From NCBI RefSeq assembly GCF_008329435.1, contig NZ_NPKN01000003.1, forward strand, positions 1-64,000: DNA of 64,000 nt, read 5' to 3'. The notes below the pieces were generated by a model. That model did no database searches, was not told the DNA's origin, and worked only from the letters and a program-made list of their open reading frames with translations. This stretch comes from Rhodanobacter sp. T12-5 (GTDB lineage: Bacteria; Pseudomonadota; Gammaproteobacteria; Xanthomonadales; Rhodanobacteraceae). The translations under genes and the position numbers were made by a program. Positions 41,933 through 50,530 of this stretch are shown piece by piece; within the stretch, counting starts at the first letter, position 1, and every line of letters begins with the position of its first letter.

Positions 41933-44900
41933 TCAATCCTGCTGCTTGACGATGCGCAGCCTTGCGGCCTGTACGCCCGGCAGGGCGCGGACGCTGCGCA
42001 GCAGGTCGGGGATGGCGTCGACGCGCCAGGCTTCGCCGAGTTCGAGGTCGGCCTGGGCGTTGCGGTTGCGGTAGCCGTGCAGGGTCACGCTGGCACGGCC
42101 GCCGCGGTAGCCGGCCAGTGCGTGTTGCAGCTGGCCGACGAAGTCGGGGCCGATGCCGTTCAATTTCAGTTGCAGCAGGCGTGCGTGTTTGCGGCAGGCG
42201 TCGGCCAGTGACATAGCGCTGCGTGCGCGCAGCTGGAAACCGCCGCCGGAGAAGTCGTCGATGCGCAGGCCGCCATCGACGATCAGCATCTGGTCGCGGG
42301 TGAGCAGCGGTGCGATCTGCTGGTACAGCTCGCCGAAGAAGCTCACCTCGATGATGCCGCTGCCGTCTTCCAGCCGCACGAAGGCGTCGCTGTCGCCGCG
42401 CTTGCGCACGGCGGTGACCATGCCGGCGACGGTCCATGGCGTGTCGGGGCCGCGGCGGAAACGGTTGTTGTCGCCGTCGTCGTTCTTGCGCGGCTTCGGC
42501 GGCTGGTAACGGTCGACGATCTCGCCGAGCGGGCAAGTCGACAACTGTGCCAGCTCGTCCTTCCACGGATCGGTGGGATGGCCGGACAGATAGTGACCGA
42601 GGGTGTCGCGCTCGCCCTGCAGCTTCTGCTCCAGCGGCCATTCCGGCACGGTCGGCAGGTCGATCTTCAGTACCGGCGTGGTGCTGCCCATGGCGGCGCC
42701 GAACATGTCGTTCTGGCCGGACTGCTTGTCGCGCAGATGTTGTTCGGCGGCCTTGATCGCATCGGGCAACTGCAGCATCAGGCTGGCGCGGTTTGCCGCC
42801 AGCGCGTCCAGCGCGCCGGCCATGATCAACGCTTCCAGCACGCGGCGGTTGAGCTTGGTGGGATCGACGCGGCGGCAGAAGTCGGCCAGGTCGGTGTACT
42901 TGCCGTGGGCGCGTTCGGCCACGATCGCTTCGCAGGCACCCTGGCCGACACCCTTGATCGCGCCGAGGCCGTACTGGATCGTGCGAGCGCCCTGGCGCGA
43001 CGCGGCAGACAACGTGTCCGGTTCGACCGCGACGAACATGTACTCGGACGCGTTGACGTCCGGCGGCTGCACGGTGATGCCGATGGCGCGCGATTCGTCG
43101 AGGAAGGTCACCACCTTGTCGGTGTTGTCCATGTCCGAGGAGATCGTCGCGGCCATGAATTCGGCCGGGTAATGCGCCTTCAGCCAGGCGGTCTGGTAGG
43201 AGACCAGCGCATAAGCGGCGGCGTGCGACTTGTTGAAGCCGTAGCCGGCGAATTTCTCCATCAGGTCGAAGATCGAGTCGGCCTTCTCGCCAGTCAGGCC
43301 ATCCTTCGCCGCACCCTCGCGGAACTTGGCGCGCTCCTTCGCCATCTCCTCGAGCTTCTTCTTGCCCATCGCGCGGCGCAGCAGGTCGGCGCCGCCGAGC
43401 GAGTAGCCGCCCACGATCTGCGCCATCTGCATCACCTGCTCCTGGTAGACCATGATGCCGTAGGTCTCTTTCAGGATCGGCTCGACGCGCGGGTCGGGAT
43501 ACTCCACTTCCTCGCGGCCGTGCTTGCGCGCCACGAAGCTGGGGATCAGGTCCATCGGGCCGGGGCGGTACAGCGCGACCAGCGCGATGATGTCCTCGAA
43601 GCGGTCGGGTTTCGCGTCCTTCAGCATGCGCTGCATGCCGGAGGATTCGAGCTGGAATACGGCGACGGTCTGCGCCTTCTTCAGCAGCTCGTACGGCGCC
43701 GGGTCGTCCAGCGGCAACGCCGAGATGTCCAGCGCTGCCTCGCCGGTCTTCGCGCGGCGCGCGTTGATCGCCTTCACTGCCCAGTCGATGATGGTCAGTG
43801 TGCGCAGGCCGAGGAAGTCGAACTTCACCAGGCCGACGGCCTCGACGTCGTCCTTGTCGTACTGGGTCACCACGCCGCCGCCGCCGGCTTCGCAGTACAG
43901 CGGCGCGAAATCGGTCAGCGGGCTCGGCGCGATCACCACGCCGCCGGCATGCTTGCCGGCGTTGCGGGTGAGGTTTTCCAGGCTCAGCGCCAGGTCGATC
44001 AGCGCGCGCGCTTCTTCGTCCTGTTCGTAGGTTTCGCAGAATTCCTTGACGACGCGGTCGGTCTCTTTCTTCGATTTTTCCGAACGACCCAGCGCGTCGG
44101 AAAGCGTCAGGTCGAGCGGTCGCGGCGGCACCATCTTGGCCAGCCGGTCGACCTGGCCGTACGGCATGCTGAGCACGCGGCCGGAGTCGCGCAGCACCGC
44201 CTTGGCCGCCATCGAGCCGTAGGTGATGATCTGGCTGACGCGGTCGCGGCCGTACTTGCGCGCCACGTAGTCGATCACCTCGTCGCGGCGGTCCATGCAG
44301 AAGTCGATGTCGAAGTCGGGCATCGACACGCGTTCGGGGTTGAGGAAGCGCTCGAACAGCAGGTTGAATTGCAGCGGATCGAGGTCGGTGATCTTCAGCG
44401 CCCAGGCGACCAGCGAACCGGCACCGGAACCGCGGCCTGGACCGACCGGGATGCCGTTCTGTTTGCCCCAGTTGATGAAGTCCGCCACGATCAGGAAGTA
44501 GCCGGGGAAGCCCATCTCGATGATGACGTCGAGCTCGCGTTCCAGCCGTGCCTCGTAGTCGGCCAGGGTGTGGTCGGCGGCCAGCGGCGCACTGGCCAGT
44601 CGTTCGCGCAGGCCCTGCCGCGAGAGTTCGCGGATGTGGCTGTTGAGGTCGTGCCCGTCGGGCACCGGGAAGTCGGGCAGGTAGTAAGTGCCGAACTTCA
44701 GCTCCAGCGTGCAGCGCTTGGCCAGCTCGACGGTGTTTTCCAGCGCCTCGGGAAGATCCGCGAACAGCGCGGCCATTTCCTCGGGCGTCTTCAGGTATTG
44801 CTGGTCGCTGTATTCGCGCGGGCGTTTCGGATCGGCCAGCACGCGGCCCTGGTTGATGCACACGCGTGCCTCGTGTGCACCGAAGTCGTCCTGCTTGAGA

Positions 44901-45505
44901 AAGCGCACGTCGTTGCTGGCCAGTACCGGCAAACCGAGTTCGGCGGCCAGCGCCAGCGCGGCGGTGTTCCAGTTTTCCTCACCATCGCGGCCGCAGCGGG
45001 TCAACTCCAGGTACAGCCGATCCGGGAACAATCGCGTCAACGGGCGCAGCTTCGTCAGTGCCGCATCGATGCCCTGGTTCGTCGCGATGCGCCCGACTTC
45101 GCTGTCGCGGCCGAGGAGGGCGATCAGGCCACTGGTGGCGTCGGGCGTCAGCCACGACGCATCGACCAGTGCGTGGCCGCCGTGCTGGCCCTCCTGCCAC
45201 GCGCGCGAGACCAGGCGCGAGAGATTCAGGTAGCCGTCGCGGTCCTGGCACAGCAGGGCAAGTCGCCATGGACGCGGGTCGTCCAGCGCGGAGATCCGCA
45301 AGTCGCAGCCGCCGATCGGCTTGATCCCGGCCGCGTTGCAGGCTTTGTAGAACTTCACCAGCGCGAACATGTTGCTGTCGTCGGTCAGCGCCACGGCCGG
45401 GATGCCGTCGCGCACGCAGGCGGCGACCAGCGCCTTGATGCGGATGGTCGAATCGACCAGCGAATATTCGCTGTGCAGGTGCAGGTGGGTGTAACGGACG
45501 GTCAT
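41933..45505 (-). CDS. dnaE: DNA polymerase III alpha subunit
   Basis: DnaE is the replicative polymerase catalytic subunit. The product is 1190 residues (E. coli 1160). The N-terminal PHP domain has YTHLHLHSEYSLVDST. The polymerase active site has PDFDIDFCMDRRDEVI with two catalytic aspartates, and FDFLGLRTLTIID with the third. SLGGADLLRRAMGKKK and GYGFNKSHAAAYALVSYQTA are DnaE1 signatures. The C-terminal OB fold is at TVAGMVTAVRKRGDSDAFVR. It follows the lpx-rnhB cluster, as is usual, but with a 656-base gap before its start. Confidence 0.98.
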   Translation of the reverse strand: MTVRYTHLHLHSEYSLVDSTIRIKALVAACVRDGIPAVALTDDSNMFALVKFYKACNAAGIKPIGGCDLRISALDDPRPWRLALLCQDRDGYLNLSRLVSRAWQEGQHGGHALVDASWLTPDATSGLIALLGRDSEVGRIATNQGIDAALTKLRPLTRLFPDRLYLELTRCGRDGEENWNTAALALAAELGLPVLASNDVRFLKQDDFGAHEARVCINQGRVLADPKRPREYSDQQYLKTPEEMAALFADLPEALENTVELAKRCTLELKFGTYYLPDFPVPDGHDLNSHIRELSRQGLRERLASAPLAADHTLADYEARLERELDVIIEMGFPGYFLIVADFINWGKQNGIPVGPGRGSGAGSLVAWALKITDLDPLQFNLLFERFLNPERVSMPDFDIDFCMDRRDEVIDYVARKYGRDRVSQIITYGSMAAKAVLRDSGRVLSMPYGQVDRLAKMVPPRPLDLTLSDALGRSEKSKKETDRVVKEFCETYEQDEEARALIDLALSLENLTRNAGKHAGGVVIAPSPLTDFAPLYCEAGGGGVVTQYDKDDVEAVGLVKFDFLGLRTLTIIDWAVKAINARRAKTGEAALDISALPLDDPAPYELLKKAQTVAVFQLESSGMQRMLKDAKPDRFEDIIALVALYRPGPMDLIPSFVARKHGREEVEYPDPRVEPILKETYGIMVYQEQVMQMAQIVGGYSLGGADLLRRAMGKKKLEEMAKERAKFREGAAKDGLTGEKADSIFDLMEKFAGYGFNKSHAAAYALVSYQTAWLKAHYPAEFMAATISSDMDNTDKVVTFLDESRAIGITVQPPDVNASEYMFVAVEPDTLSAASRQGARTIQYGLGAIKGVGQGACEAIVAERAHGKYTDLADFCRRVDPTKLNRRVLEALIMAGALDALAANRASLMLQLPDAIKAAEQHLRDKQSGQNDMFGAAMGSTTPVLKIDLPTVPEWPLEQKLQGERDTLGHYLSGHPTDPWKDELAQLSTCPLGEIVDRYQPPKPRKNDDGDNNRFRRGPDTPWTVAGMVTAVRKRGDSDAFVRLEDGSGIIEVSFFGELYQQIAPLLTRDQMLIVDGGLRIDDFSGGGFQLRARSAMSLADACRKHARLLQLKLNGIGPDFVGQLQHALAGYRGGRASVTLHGYRNRNAQADLELGEAWRVDAIPDLLRSVRALPGVQAARLRIVKQQD

Positions 45506-45589
45506 GCAGGTTTACACGGTGAGTCCGTGCAGGCTAACCGGCGTCCGGCACAGCGGCAAGATTGACTTCGGCGGTCATTGCGCGAACCG

Positions 45590-45607
45590 TTGCACGTCAA
45601 CGTGCAA
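45590..45607. promoter_or_regulatory. Palindrome upstream of dnaE
   Basis: TTGCACGT (45590-45597) and its exact complement (45600-45607) flank CA, giving an 18-base near-perfect palindrome about 85 bases upstream of the dnaE ATG. On the - strand it contains a TTGACG -35-like core. It could be an operator. No other gene is visible in 45506-45767. Confidence 0.4.
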
Positions 45608-45767
45608 GCCCTGGTTTGCCGGGTCATCGACTCCGCTGGCGTTGCGCACGCGGATATCGCGCATGACTCCTGCGTTTCGTTCGGCAAGTCTCCGATTGCC
45701 TGGCGACGAGCGCTGCGGATGCCCGTCGCCGGACCGATGCCATCAGGCCGTGATGGCTGCCCCGCTG

Positions 45768-45965
45768 TCAGCGAATGTGGAAACGTTCGCCTTCGTCCTC
45801 GCGGGCCACGTAGTGGTCGAGGCTGCGTACCGCGAGCGGGAGCAGGTTGTAGTCGGAGTGCGTCAAGCCGTCTTCATCGACCACAGCCGATTCAGCAACT
45901 GGCGGGGTGTTGTTGGCTGCCGGCATCACGGGCTCGGCGAGTGGCTGTTTGTTGGGGATCATCAT
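45768..45965 (-). CDS. Small hypothetical protein
   Basis: A 65-residue frame starting MMIPNKQPLAEPVMPAANNT and ending DHYVAREDEGERFHIR, acidic and soluble, without a recognisable domain. It is supported by AGGGAG 8 bases before the ATG pair. It lies alone in the 45506-46161 gap between dnaE and rnhB. Overlapping + strand frames look like shadows. The flanking 45966-46161 shows no gene. Possibly a lineage-specific small protein; function unknown. Confidence 0.5.
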   Translation of the reverse strand: MMIPNKQPLAEPVMPAANNTPPVAESAVVDEDGLTHSDYNLLPLAVRSLDHYVAREDEGERFHIR

Positions 45966-46161
45966 GGCACGACTCCCTGGGTTCTCTGTGAGGCGCCGGC
46001 CGGGTCAGGGTGAGGACTGGCCGGTATTTCTGGCGCGTCCCTGCTGACGTTGTTCCTGTAGCGAATGATGCGCCTGCGCGAGGAAAAGTTGCATAGACGA
46101 ATGGGCTAGATGGCAAATCTCATCTGCCTTGCGATGGCGGCGGCGCGGATGCGGGGTGCGA

Positions 46162-46818
46162 TCAGAAAAGGGTCATCTGATCGAGCATGAGCCGCACCGG
46201 CGCGAAGCTGCGCCGATGTTGTGCACACGGGCCCAGGTGCTGCAGTGCGTCCAGGTGCATTGGCGTGGCATAGCCCTTGTGGGAGGCGAAGCCATAGCCG
46301 GGATACATCGCATCCATGCTCACCATCAGGCGGTCGCGGCTGACCTTGGCCAGGATCGAGGCGGCGCTGATGGCGGGCTCCAGCGCGTCGCCGCCGATGA
46401 TTGCGCGGCCCCGGCAGGGGAGATCCTTCGGCAACTGGTTGCCGTCGATCCATGCTTCGTGGGCCGCCATGGGCAACCCGCGCAAGGCGCGGCTCATGCC
46501 GGCCATGGTGGCCTGGAAAATATTGATGCGATCGATCTCCTCCACGTCGATCAGCACCACGCAATAAGCCAGCGCGCATTCGATGATCTGCGGATACAAC
46601 GCCTCGCGTTTGGCCTCGCTGAGTTTCTTGGAATCGTCGAGTCCGGCGATCGGCCGCGCCGGATCGAGGATCACCGCGGCCACCGCCAGTGGCCCGGCCA
46701 GCGGACCGCGCCCGGCTTCGTCCACCCCGGCCATGAGCACGCTGCTTGCGTTGGCCTCCTCTCCCCCCCGGAGAGAGGATCGATGTGAGTGACGTTTGCC
46801 CGCGAGAAGCTCAGTCAT
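46162..46818 (-). CDS. rnhB: Ribonuclease HII
   Basis: RNase HII removes ribonucleotides from DNA. The product is 218 residues (E. coli 198). [20 protein letters not shown] contains D33 and E34 of the DEDD active site. [32 protein letters not shown] and [11 protein letters not shown] complete the signatures. The start at 46818 overlaps the end of lpxB by 8 bases (ATGACTGA); it gives about 28 residues before the first strand, longer than usual. Confidence 0.94.
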   Translation of the reverse strand: MTELLAGKRHSHRSSLRGGEEANASSVLMAGVDEAGRGPLAGPLAVAAVILDPARPIAGLDDSKKLSEAKREALYPQIIECALAYCVVLIDVEEIDRINIFQATMAGMSRALRGLPMAAHEAWIDGNQLPKDLPCRGRAIIGGDALEPAISAASILAKVSRDRLMVSMDAMYPGYGFASHKGYATPMHLDALQHLGPCAQHRRSFAPVRLMLDQMTLF

Positions 46819-48028
46819 CGGCCTGCTCGCGAGCGTCGATCAACTCCGCTATCGCTGCCGCGGCAAGATCGCCGGCATGACCTTCGAGTCCGCCGCGCAG
46901 GGCGTGATGCAATTGCTCGAACGCGGCGACGATGTGGCCGCGGCGTTCGCTGTCGCGGAACAGCGCCAGGGTGGCGGCGGCCAGGTTCTCGGCGGTGCAT
47001 TGGTCCTGCATCAGCTCGGGCACCAGCAGGTCGTCGCCGAGGCCGCTGGCGCGTGCCAGGATGTTGGGCAGCGCGTAGACATCGGTTTTCAGCATCTTCA
47101 GCGCACGGGCGATGTGATAGCTGAGCGGGGCAACCCGATAGCCAACCACCATCGGGCGCTTGGCCAGCATCGCCTCCAGCGTGGCGGTGCCGGAGGCAAG
47201 CATCACGATGTCGGCGGCCAGCATCGCCTCGTGGGCATGGCCGTCCAGCAGCAGCGGCGCGCTCTCGTTGCGTGGGACGTTTGCCAGCAGCTGCCGCAGC
47301 CTGGCGAGCACCCGCGGGTTGGCGGCCGGGATCACGATGCGCAGGCCAGGCACGGCCGCGGCCACGCGTATCGCAGCATCGATGAAGACCTGCCCGAGCA
47401 GGGCCAGCTCGGACAGGCGGCTGCCGGGCAGTACGGCCAGCACCGGTGCCTGCTGCGGCAACTGCAGTGCATCGCGTGCGCCGACGCGATCGGACACCAG
47501 GGCGAAGCGGTCGGCCAGCGGATGGCCGACGAAACGGGCGTCGATGCCATGCTTCGCGTAGATCGCCGGCTCCATCGGGAACAAGCACAGTATGCGATGG
47601 GCGCTGCGGCCGATCTTTTCAGCGCGTTTTTCGCGCCAGGCCCAGACCGACGGACTGACGTAGTGCACGGTGAGCAGGCCAGCCTGTTTCAGGCGCTGTT
47701 CCACGCCGAGGTTGAAGTCGGGTGCGTCGATGCCGATCACGACGGCGGGCTTCGCCTCACGCAGCCGGGTGACCAGCGCCTTGCGCAGGCGCAGCAGCCG
47801 CGGCAGATGGCTGATCACTTCGCTGAAGCCGAACAGCGAGAGCTCGCGGATGTCGTACCAGGACTCGAAGCCTTCGCCTTGCATGCGGGCGCCGCCGATG
47901 CCGACGAAACGCGCCTGCGGGTAGCGCTGGCGCAGCGCGATGACCAGGTCGGCGCCGAGCTGGTCGCCGGAGTCTTCGCCGGCGAGGATGGCGATCAGGG
48001 GACTGCCGGAGGCGTCGGTGTTTTGCAT
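46811..48028 (-). CDS. lpxB: Lipid-A-disaccharide synthase
   Basis: LpxB joins UDP-2,3-diacylglucosamine to lipid X to make the lipid A disaccharide, at the cytoplasmic face of the inner membrane. From ATG 48028, with GGGAGGCG just upstream, the product is 405 residues (E. coli 382). It has [49 protein letters not shown] and [20 protein letters not shown]. The frame continues 11 codons upstream without a ribosome site. In the lpxD-fabZ-lpxA-lpxB-rnhB cluster, 61 bases after lpxA. Confidence 0.97.
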   Translation of the reverse strand: MQNTDASGSPLIAILAGEDSGDQLGADLVIALRQRYPQARFVGIGGARMQGEGFESWYDIRELSLFGFSEVISHLPRLLRLRKALVTRLREAKPAVVIGIDAPDFNLGVEQRLKQAGLLTVHYVSPSVWAWREKRAEKIGRSAHRILCLFPMEPAIYAKHGIDARFVGHPLADRFALVSDRVGARDALQLPQQAPVLAVLPGSRLSELALLGQVFIDAAIRVAAAVPGLRIVIPAANPRVLARLRQLLANVPRNESAPLLLDGHAHEAMLAADIVMLASGTATLEAMLAKRPMVVGYRVAPLSYHIARALKMLKTDVYALPNILARASGLGDDLLVPELMQDQCTAENLAAATLALFRDSERRGHIVAAFEQLHHALRGGLEGHAGDLAAAAIAELIDAREQADD

Positions 48029-48089
48029 GTCGCCTCCCGTGGAAACCAGAGCAGAGCTCAAGGTCGATTTCGCGATAAGCGCGATGCGC

Positions 48090-48878
48090 TTATCGCGCCA
48101 GCGAGCGTTCGCTGTGATCGAGGAAGTCCAGCATCGCGCGCACGTCAGAGCTTTCGCGTGCCTGCTCGGCGAGTTTTTCGCGCGCTTCGGGCAGCGACAG
48201 ACCGGCCATGTACAGGGTGCGGTAGGCGCGCTTGATCGCGGCGATGCGCACGGCGTCGAAGCCGCGGCGCTTCAACCCTTCGCTGTTGATGCCGCGGGGG
48301 CGACCCCGTTGTTCGTTGGCCATCGTCACGAACGGTGGCACGTCGTGGCCGACCAGACAGCCCATGCCGATGAACGCGTGGGCGCCTACCTTGCAGAACT
48401 GGTGCACGCCGGAATAGCCGGAAAGGATGGTCCAGTCGCCGATTTCCACGTGTCCGGCCAGTGCCGAGTAATTGGAGAACACGACGTTGTTGCCGATCTG
48501 GCAGTCGTGTGCGACGTGCACGTAGGCCAGCACCCAGTTGTCGTTGCCGATGCGGGTAATGCCACCGCCGTCGCCGGTGCCGCGGTTGATGGTGGCGAAT
48601 TCGCGGATCAGGTTGCGGTCGCCGATCACCAGCTCGGTGCGTTCGCCTGCGAACTTCTTGTCCTGCGGCGCACCGCCAAGCGAGGCGAATTGGGTGATGC
48701 GGTTGTCGCGGCCGATCCGGGTGGGTCCTTCGATCACCACATGCGGGCCGATCACCGTGCCGTCGCCGATTTCCACCTCTGCACCGATCACGCTGTAGGC
48801 GCCGATGCTGACGTTGTTGCCGATGACGGCGGAAGGATCGATCTGTGCCGTGGGGTGGATCGAAGCGGGCTGGATCAT
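48090..48878 (-). CDS. lpxA: UDP-N-acetylglucosamine acyltransferase
   Basis: LpxA adds the 3-O acyl chain to UDP-GlcNAc, the first step of lipid A synthesis. The 262-residue product (equal to E. coli) is a left-handed beta-helix of hexapeptide repeats from [14 protein letters not shown] onward. The catalytic histidine is in [12 protein letters not shown]. The helical C-terminus has [22 protein letters not shown] 48878 overlaps the fabZ stop (ATGA). Confidence 0.97.
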   Translation of the reverse strand: MIQPASIHPTAQIDPSAVIGNNVSIGAYSVIGAEVEIGDGTVIGPHVVIEGPTRIGRDNRITQFASLGGAPQDKKFAGERTELVIGDRNLIREFATINRGTGDGGGITRIGNDNWVLAYVHVAHDCQIGNNVVFSNYSALAGHVEIGDWTILSGYSGVHQFCKVGAHAFIGMGCLVGHDVPPFVTMANEQRGRPRGINSEGLKRRGFDAVRIAAIKRAYRTLYMAGLSLPEAREKLAEQARESSDVRAMLDFLDHSERSLAR

Positions 48879-49348
48879 TTGTCGGCCCTCGCGGCGCACA
48901 TCAGCTCGCAACTGGCCACTTCCTTGCCATCGACCAGAGTGCGCGCGATGAACAGGCCCATGCCGCGGACCAGTCGCTTCTGGGTCACCTCGAGGCGCAA
49001 CTGGTCACCGGGAACCACCGGTGCACTGAAGCGTGCATTGTCCACCTTGACCAGATAGAACAGCGGGTTGCCCTTGTCGCCGTTGATGCGGCGGCTGATC
49101 TGGGTCAGCAGGCCTGCGCTTTGCGCCATCGCCTCGACGATCAGCACGCCGGGCATCACCGGGTGGCCGGGAAAGTGCCCGTTGAAGAACGGCTCGTTGA
49201 TGGTCACGTTCTTCAATGCGACCACGCTGACATTCGGTACGATCTCGATCACCCGGTCGACCAGCAGGAACGGGTAGCGGTGCGGCAGCAGGTCCTGGAT
49301 CTGCTCCACATTGATCGGCAATGGCATGACGCCTTTTTTCTCACTCAT
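48875..49348 (-). CDS. fabZ: 3-hydroxyacyl-[acyl-carrier-protein] dehydratase FabZ
   Basis: FabZ dehydrates 3-hydroxyacyl-ACP in fatty acid elongation and competes with LpxA and LpxD for the same substrates. The product is 157 residues from ATG 49348 (E. coli 151). The hot-dog active site is [20 protein letters not shown] with the catalytic His and Glu. [14 protein letters not shown] is the N-terminal signature. ATG 49348 overlaps the end of lpxD by 8 bases; upstream frame extension lies inside lpxD. Confidence 0.97.
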   Translation of the reverse strand: MSEKKGVMPLPINVEQIQDLLPHRYPFLLVDRVIEIVPNVSVVALKNVTINEPFFNGHFPGHPVMPGVLIVEAMAQSAGLLTQISRRINGDKGNPLFYLVKVDNARFSAPVVPGDQLRLEVTQKRLVRGMGLFIARTLVDGKEVASCELMCAARADK

Positions 49349-50369
49349 TGTTGCTGCCCTTCTCCAGCGCCGACAACCGGCGCGCGTACTCGTCCAGATG
49401 CTTGAAGCGCGCCGCATTCTTCCGCCACTGACGGTTCTCCTGCAGTGGCACGCCGGATGAATATTCGCCAGGCTCGCGGATCGAATGCGTAACCAGGCTC
49501 TTGGCGGTAATGGTAACCCGGTCAGCCAGTTCGAGATGGCCGAGCACGCCGGCGTTGCCGCCGATCATGCAGTAGCGGCCGATCTTCGCGCTGCCGGCCA
49601 CCGCGGCGCAGCCTGCCATCGCGGTATGCGCGCCGACGTGCACGTTGTGGGCGATCTGGATCTGGTTGTCCAGGCGCACGTCTTCTTCCAGCACGGTATC
49701 GTCCAGCGCGCCGCGGTCGATCGTGGTGTTGGCGCCGATCTCGCAGTCGTCGCCGATGCGCACGCCGCCGAGTTGCGGCAGCTTGATCCAGTGGTCCTTG
49801 TCGAAGGCGAGGCCGAAACCGTCCGAGCCGATCACCGCGCCCGGGTGCACCAGTACCCGCTTGCCGAGAGTGACGCGGGTGACCAGGGTGACCCTGCCAA
49901 CCAGGCGGGATTGCGCACCGACGGTGCAGTCGTCACCGATGATGCAGTGCGGGCCCAGTACGGCATCGTCCTCCACCACCGCACGATCGCCGATCACACA
50001 GCACGCGCCGATGCTGGCGCGGACGCTGATGCGCGCACTGGCGGCGACCACCGCACTGGGGTGGATGCCGGCTGGCGCCGCGGGCAGGCGTTCGAACAGG
50101 GCGGCGATGAGCGCATAGCTGACGTACGGGTCGGCGGCAATCAGCGCAGGGACCGGGCAACTGGCGAGATCGCCCTCGCGCAGTACCACAGCGCCGGCGC
50201 GCGTGTCGGCCAGTTGGGCGGTGTACTTGCTGTTGGAGAGGAAGCTCAGCTGACCGGGGCCGGCGCCGGCCAGGGTGCCGACACCGTCGATGACACGCGC
50301 CCCGTCACCCTTGAAGGTCAGACCGAATCGCTCGGCCAGCTCGGCCACGGTGTAGTTGACTGTGCTCAT
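49341..50369 (-). CDS. lpxD: UDP-3-O-(3-hydroxyacyl)glucosamine N-acyltransferase
   Basis: LpxD adds the N-linked acyl chain, the third lipid A step. The product is 342 residues (E. coli 341): an N-terminal uridine-binding domain (LSFLSNSKYTAQL), a long hexapeptide beta-helix, the catalytic His in NQIQIAHNVHVGAHTAMAG, and a C-terminal helix. First gene of the lpx cluster. Upstream lies bamA, with a terminator and no skp between, so a promoter for lpxD should be in 50370-50440. Confidence 0.97.
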   Translation of the reverse strand: MSTVNYTVAELAERFGLTFKGDGARVIDGVGTLAGAGPGQLSFLSNSKYTAQLADTRAGAVVLREGDLASCPVPALIAADPYVSYALIAALFERLPAAPAGIHPSAVVAASARISVRASIGACCVIGDRAVVEDDAVLGPHCIIGDDCTVGAQSRLVGRVTLVTRVTLGKRVLVHPGAVIGSDGFGLAFDKDHWIKLPQLGGVRIGDDCEIGANTTIDRGALDDTVLEEDVRLDNQIQIAHNVHVGAHTAMAGCAAVAGSAKIGRYCMIGGNAGVLGHLELADRVTITAKSLVTHSIREPGEYSSGVPLQENRQWRKNAARFKHLDEYARRLSALEKGSNNE

Positions 50370-50435
50370 GCTTGCTCCCGGGTCTGCCAGTCATTGTAGA
50401 GGGTGGCGGCGCACGGCGCAGCGCGCCAGCGCAGC

Positions 50436-50464
50436 AAAAGAAAGCGCGGCATGGCCGCGCTTTC
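50436..50464 (-). terminator. Rho-independent terminator after bamA
   Basis: On the - strand GAAAGCGCGGC pairs with GCCGCGCTTTC around a 3-base loop and continues CTTTTGC, with four T (complement of 50436-50439). It lies 66 bases after bamA and separates it from lpxD. Confidence 0.75.
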
Positions 50465-50530
50465 CGGTGCTTTCCCGGCTTCTGGGTGATCGCGCCGGCT
50501 GACCAGTGCGCGCGGATCAGTCCACCCTGA

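Noticed and set aside
41382-44861. 1159-codon - strand frame overlapping dnaE
   Set aside because: It is in a shifted frame within dnaE and is composed mostly of Arg, Ala, Gly and Pro; dnaE explains this DNA fully.
42578-45565. 995-codon + strand frame opposite dnaE
   Set aside because: Antisense shadow of dnaE with no domain or convincing start signal.
45504-46013. 169-codon + strand frame between dnaE and rnhB
   Set aside because: It overlaps the better-supported small - strand gene and has no ribosome site or recognisable domain.
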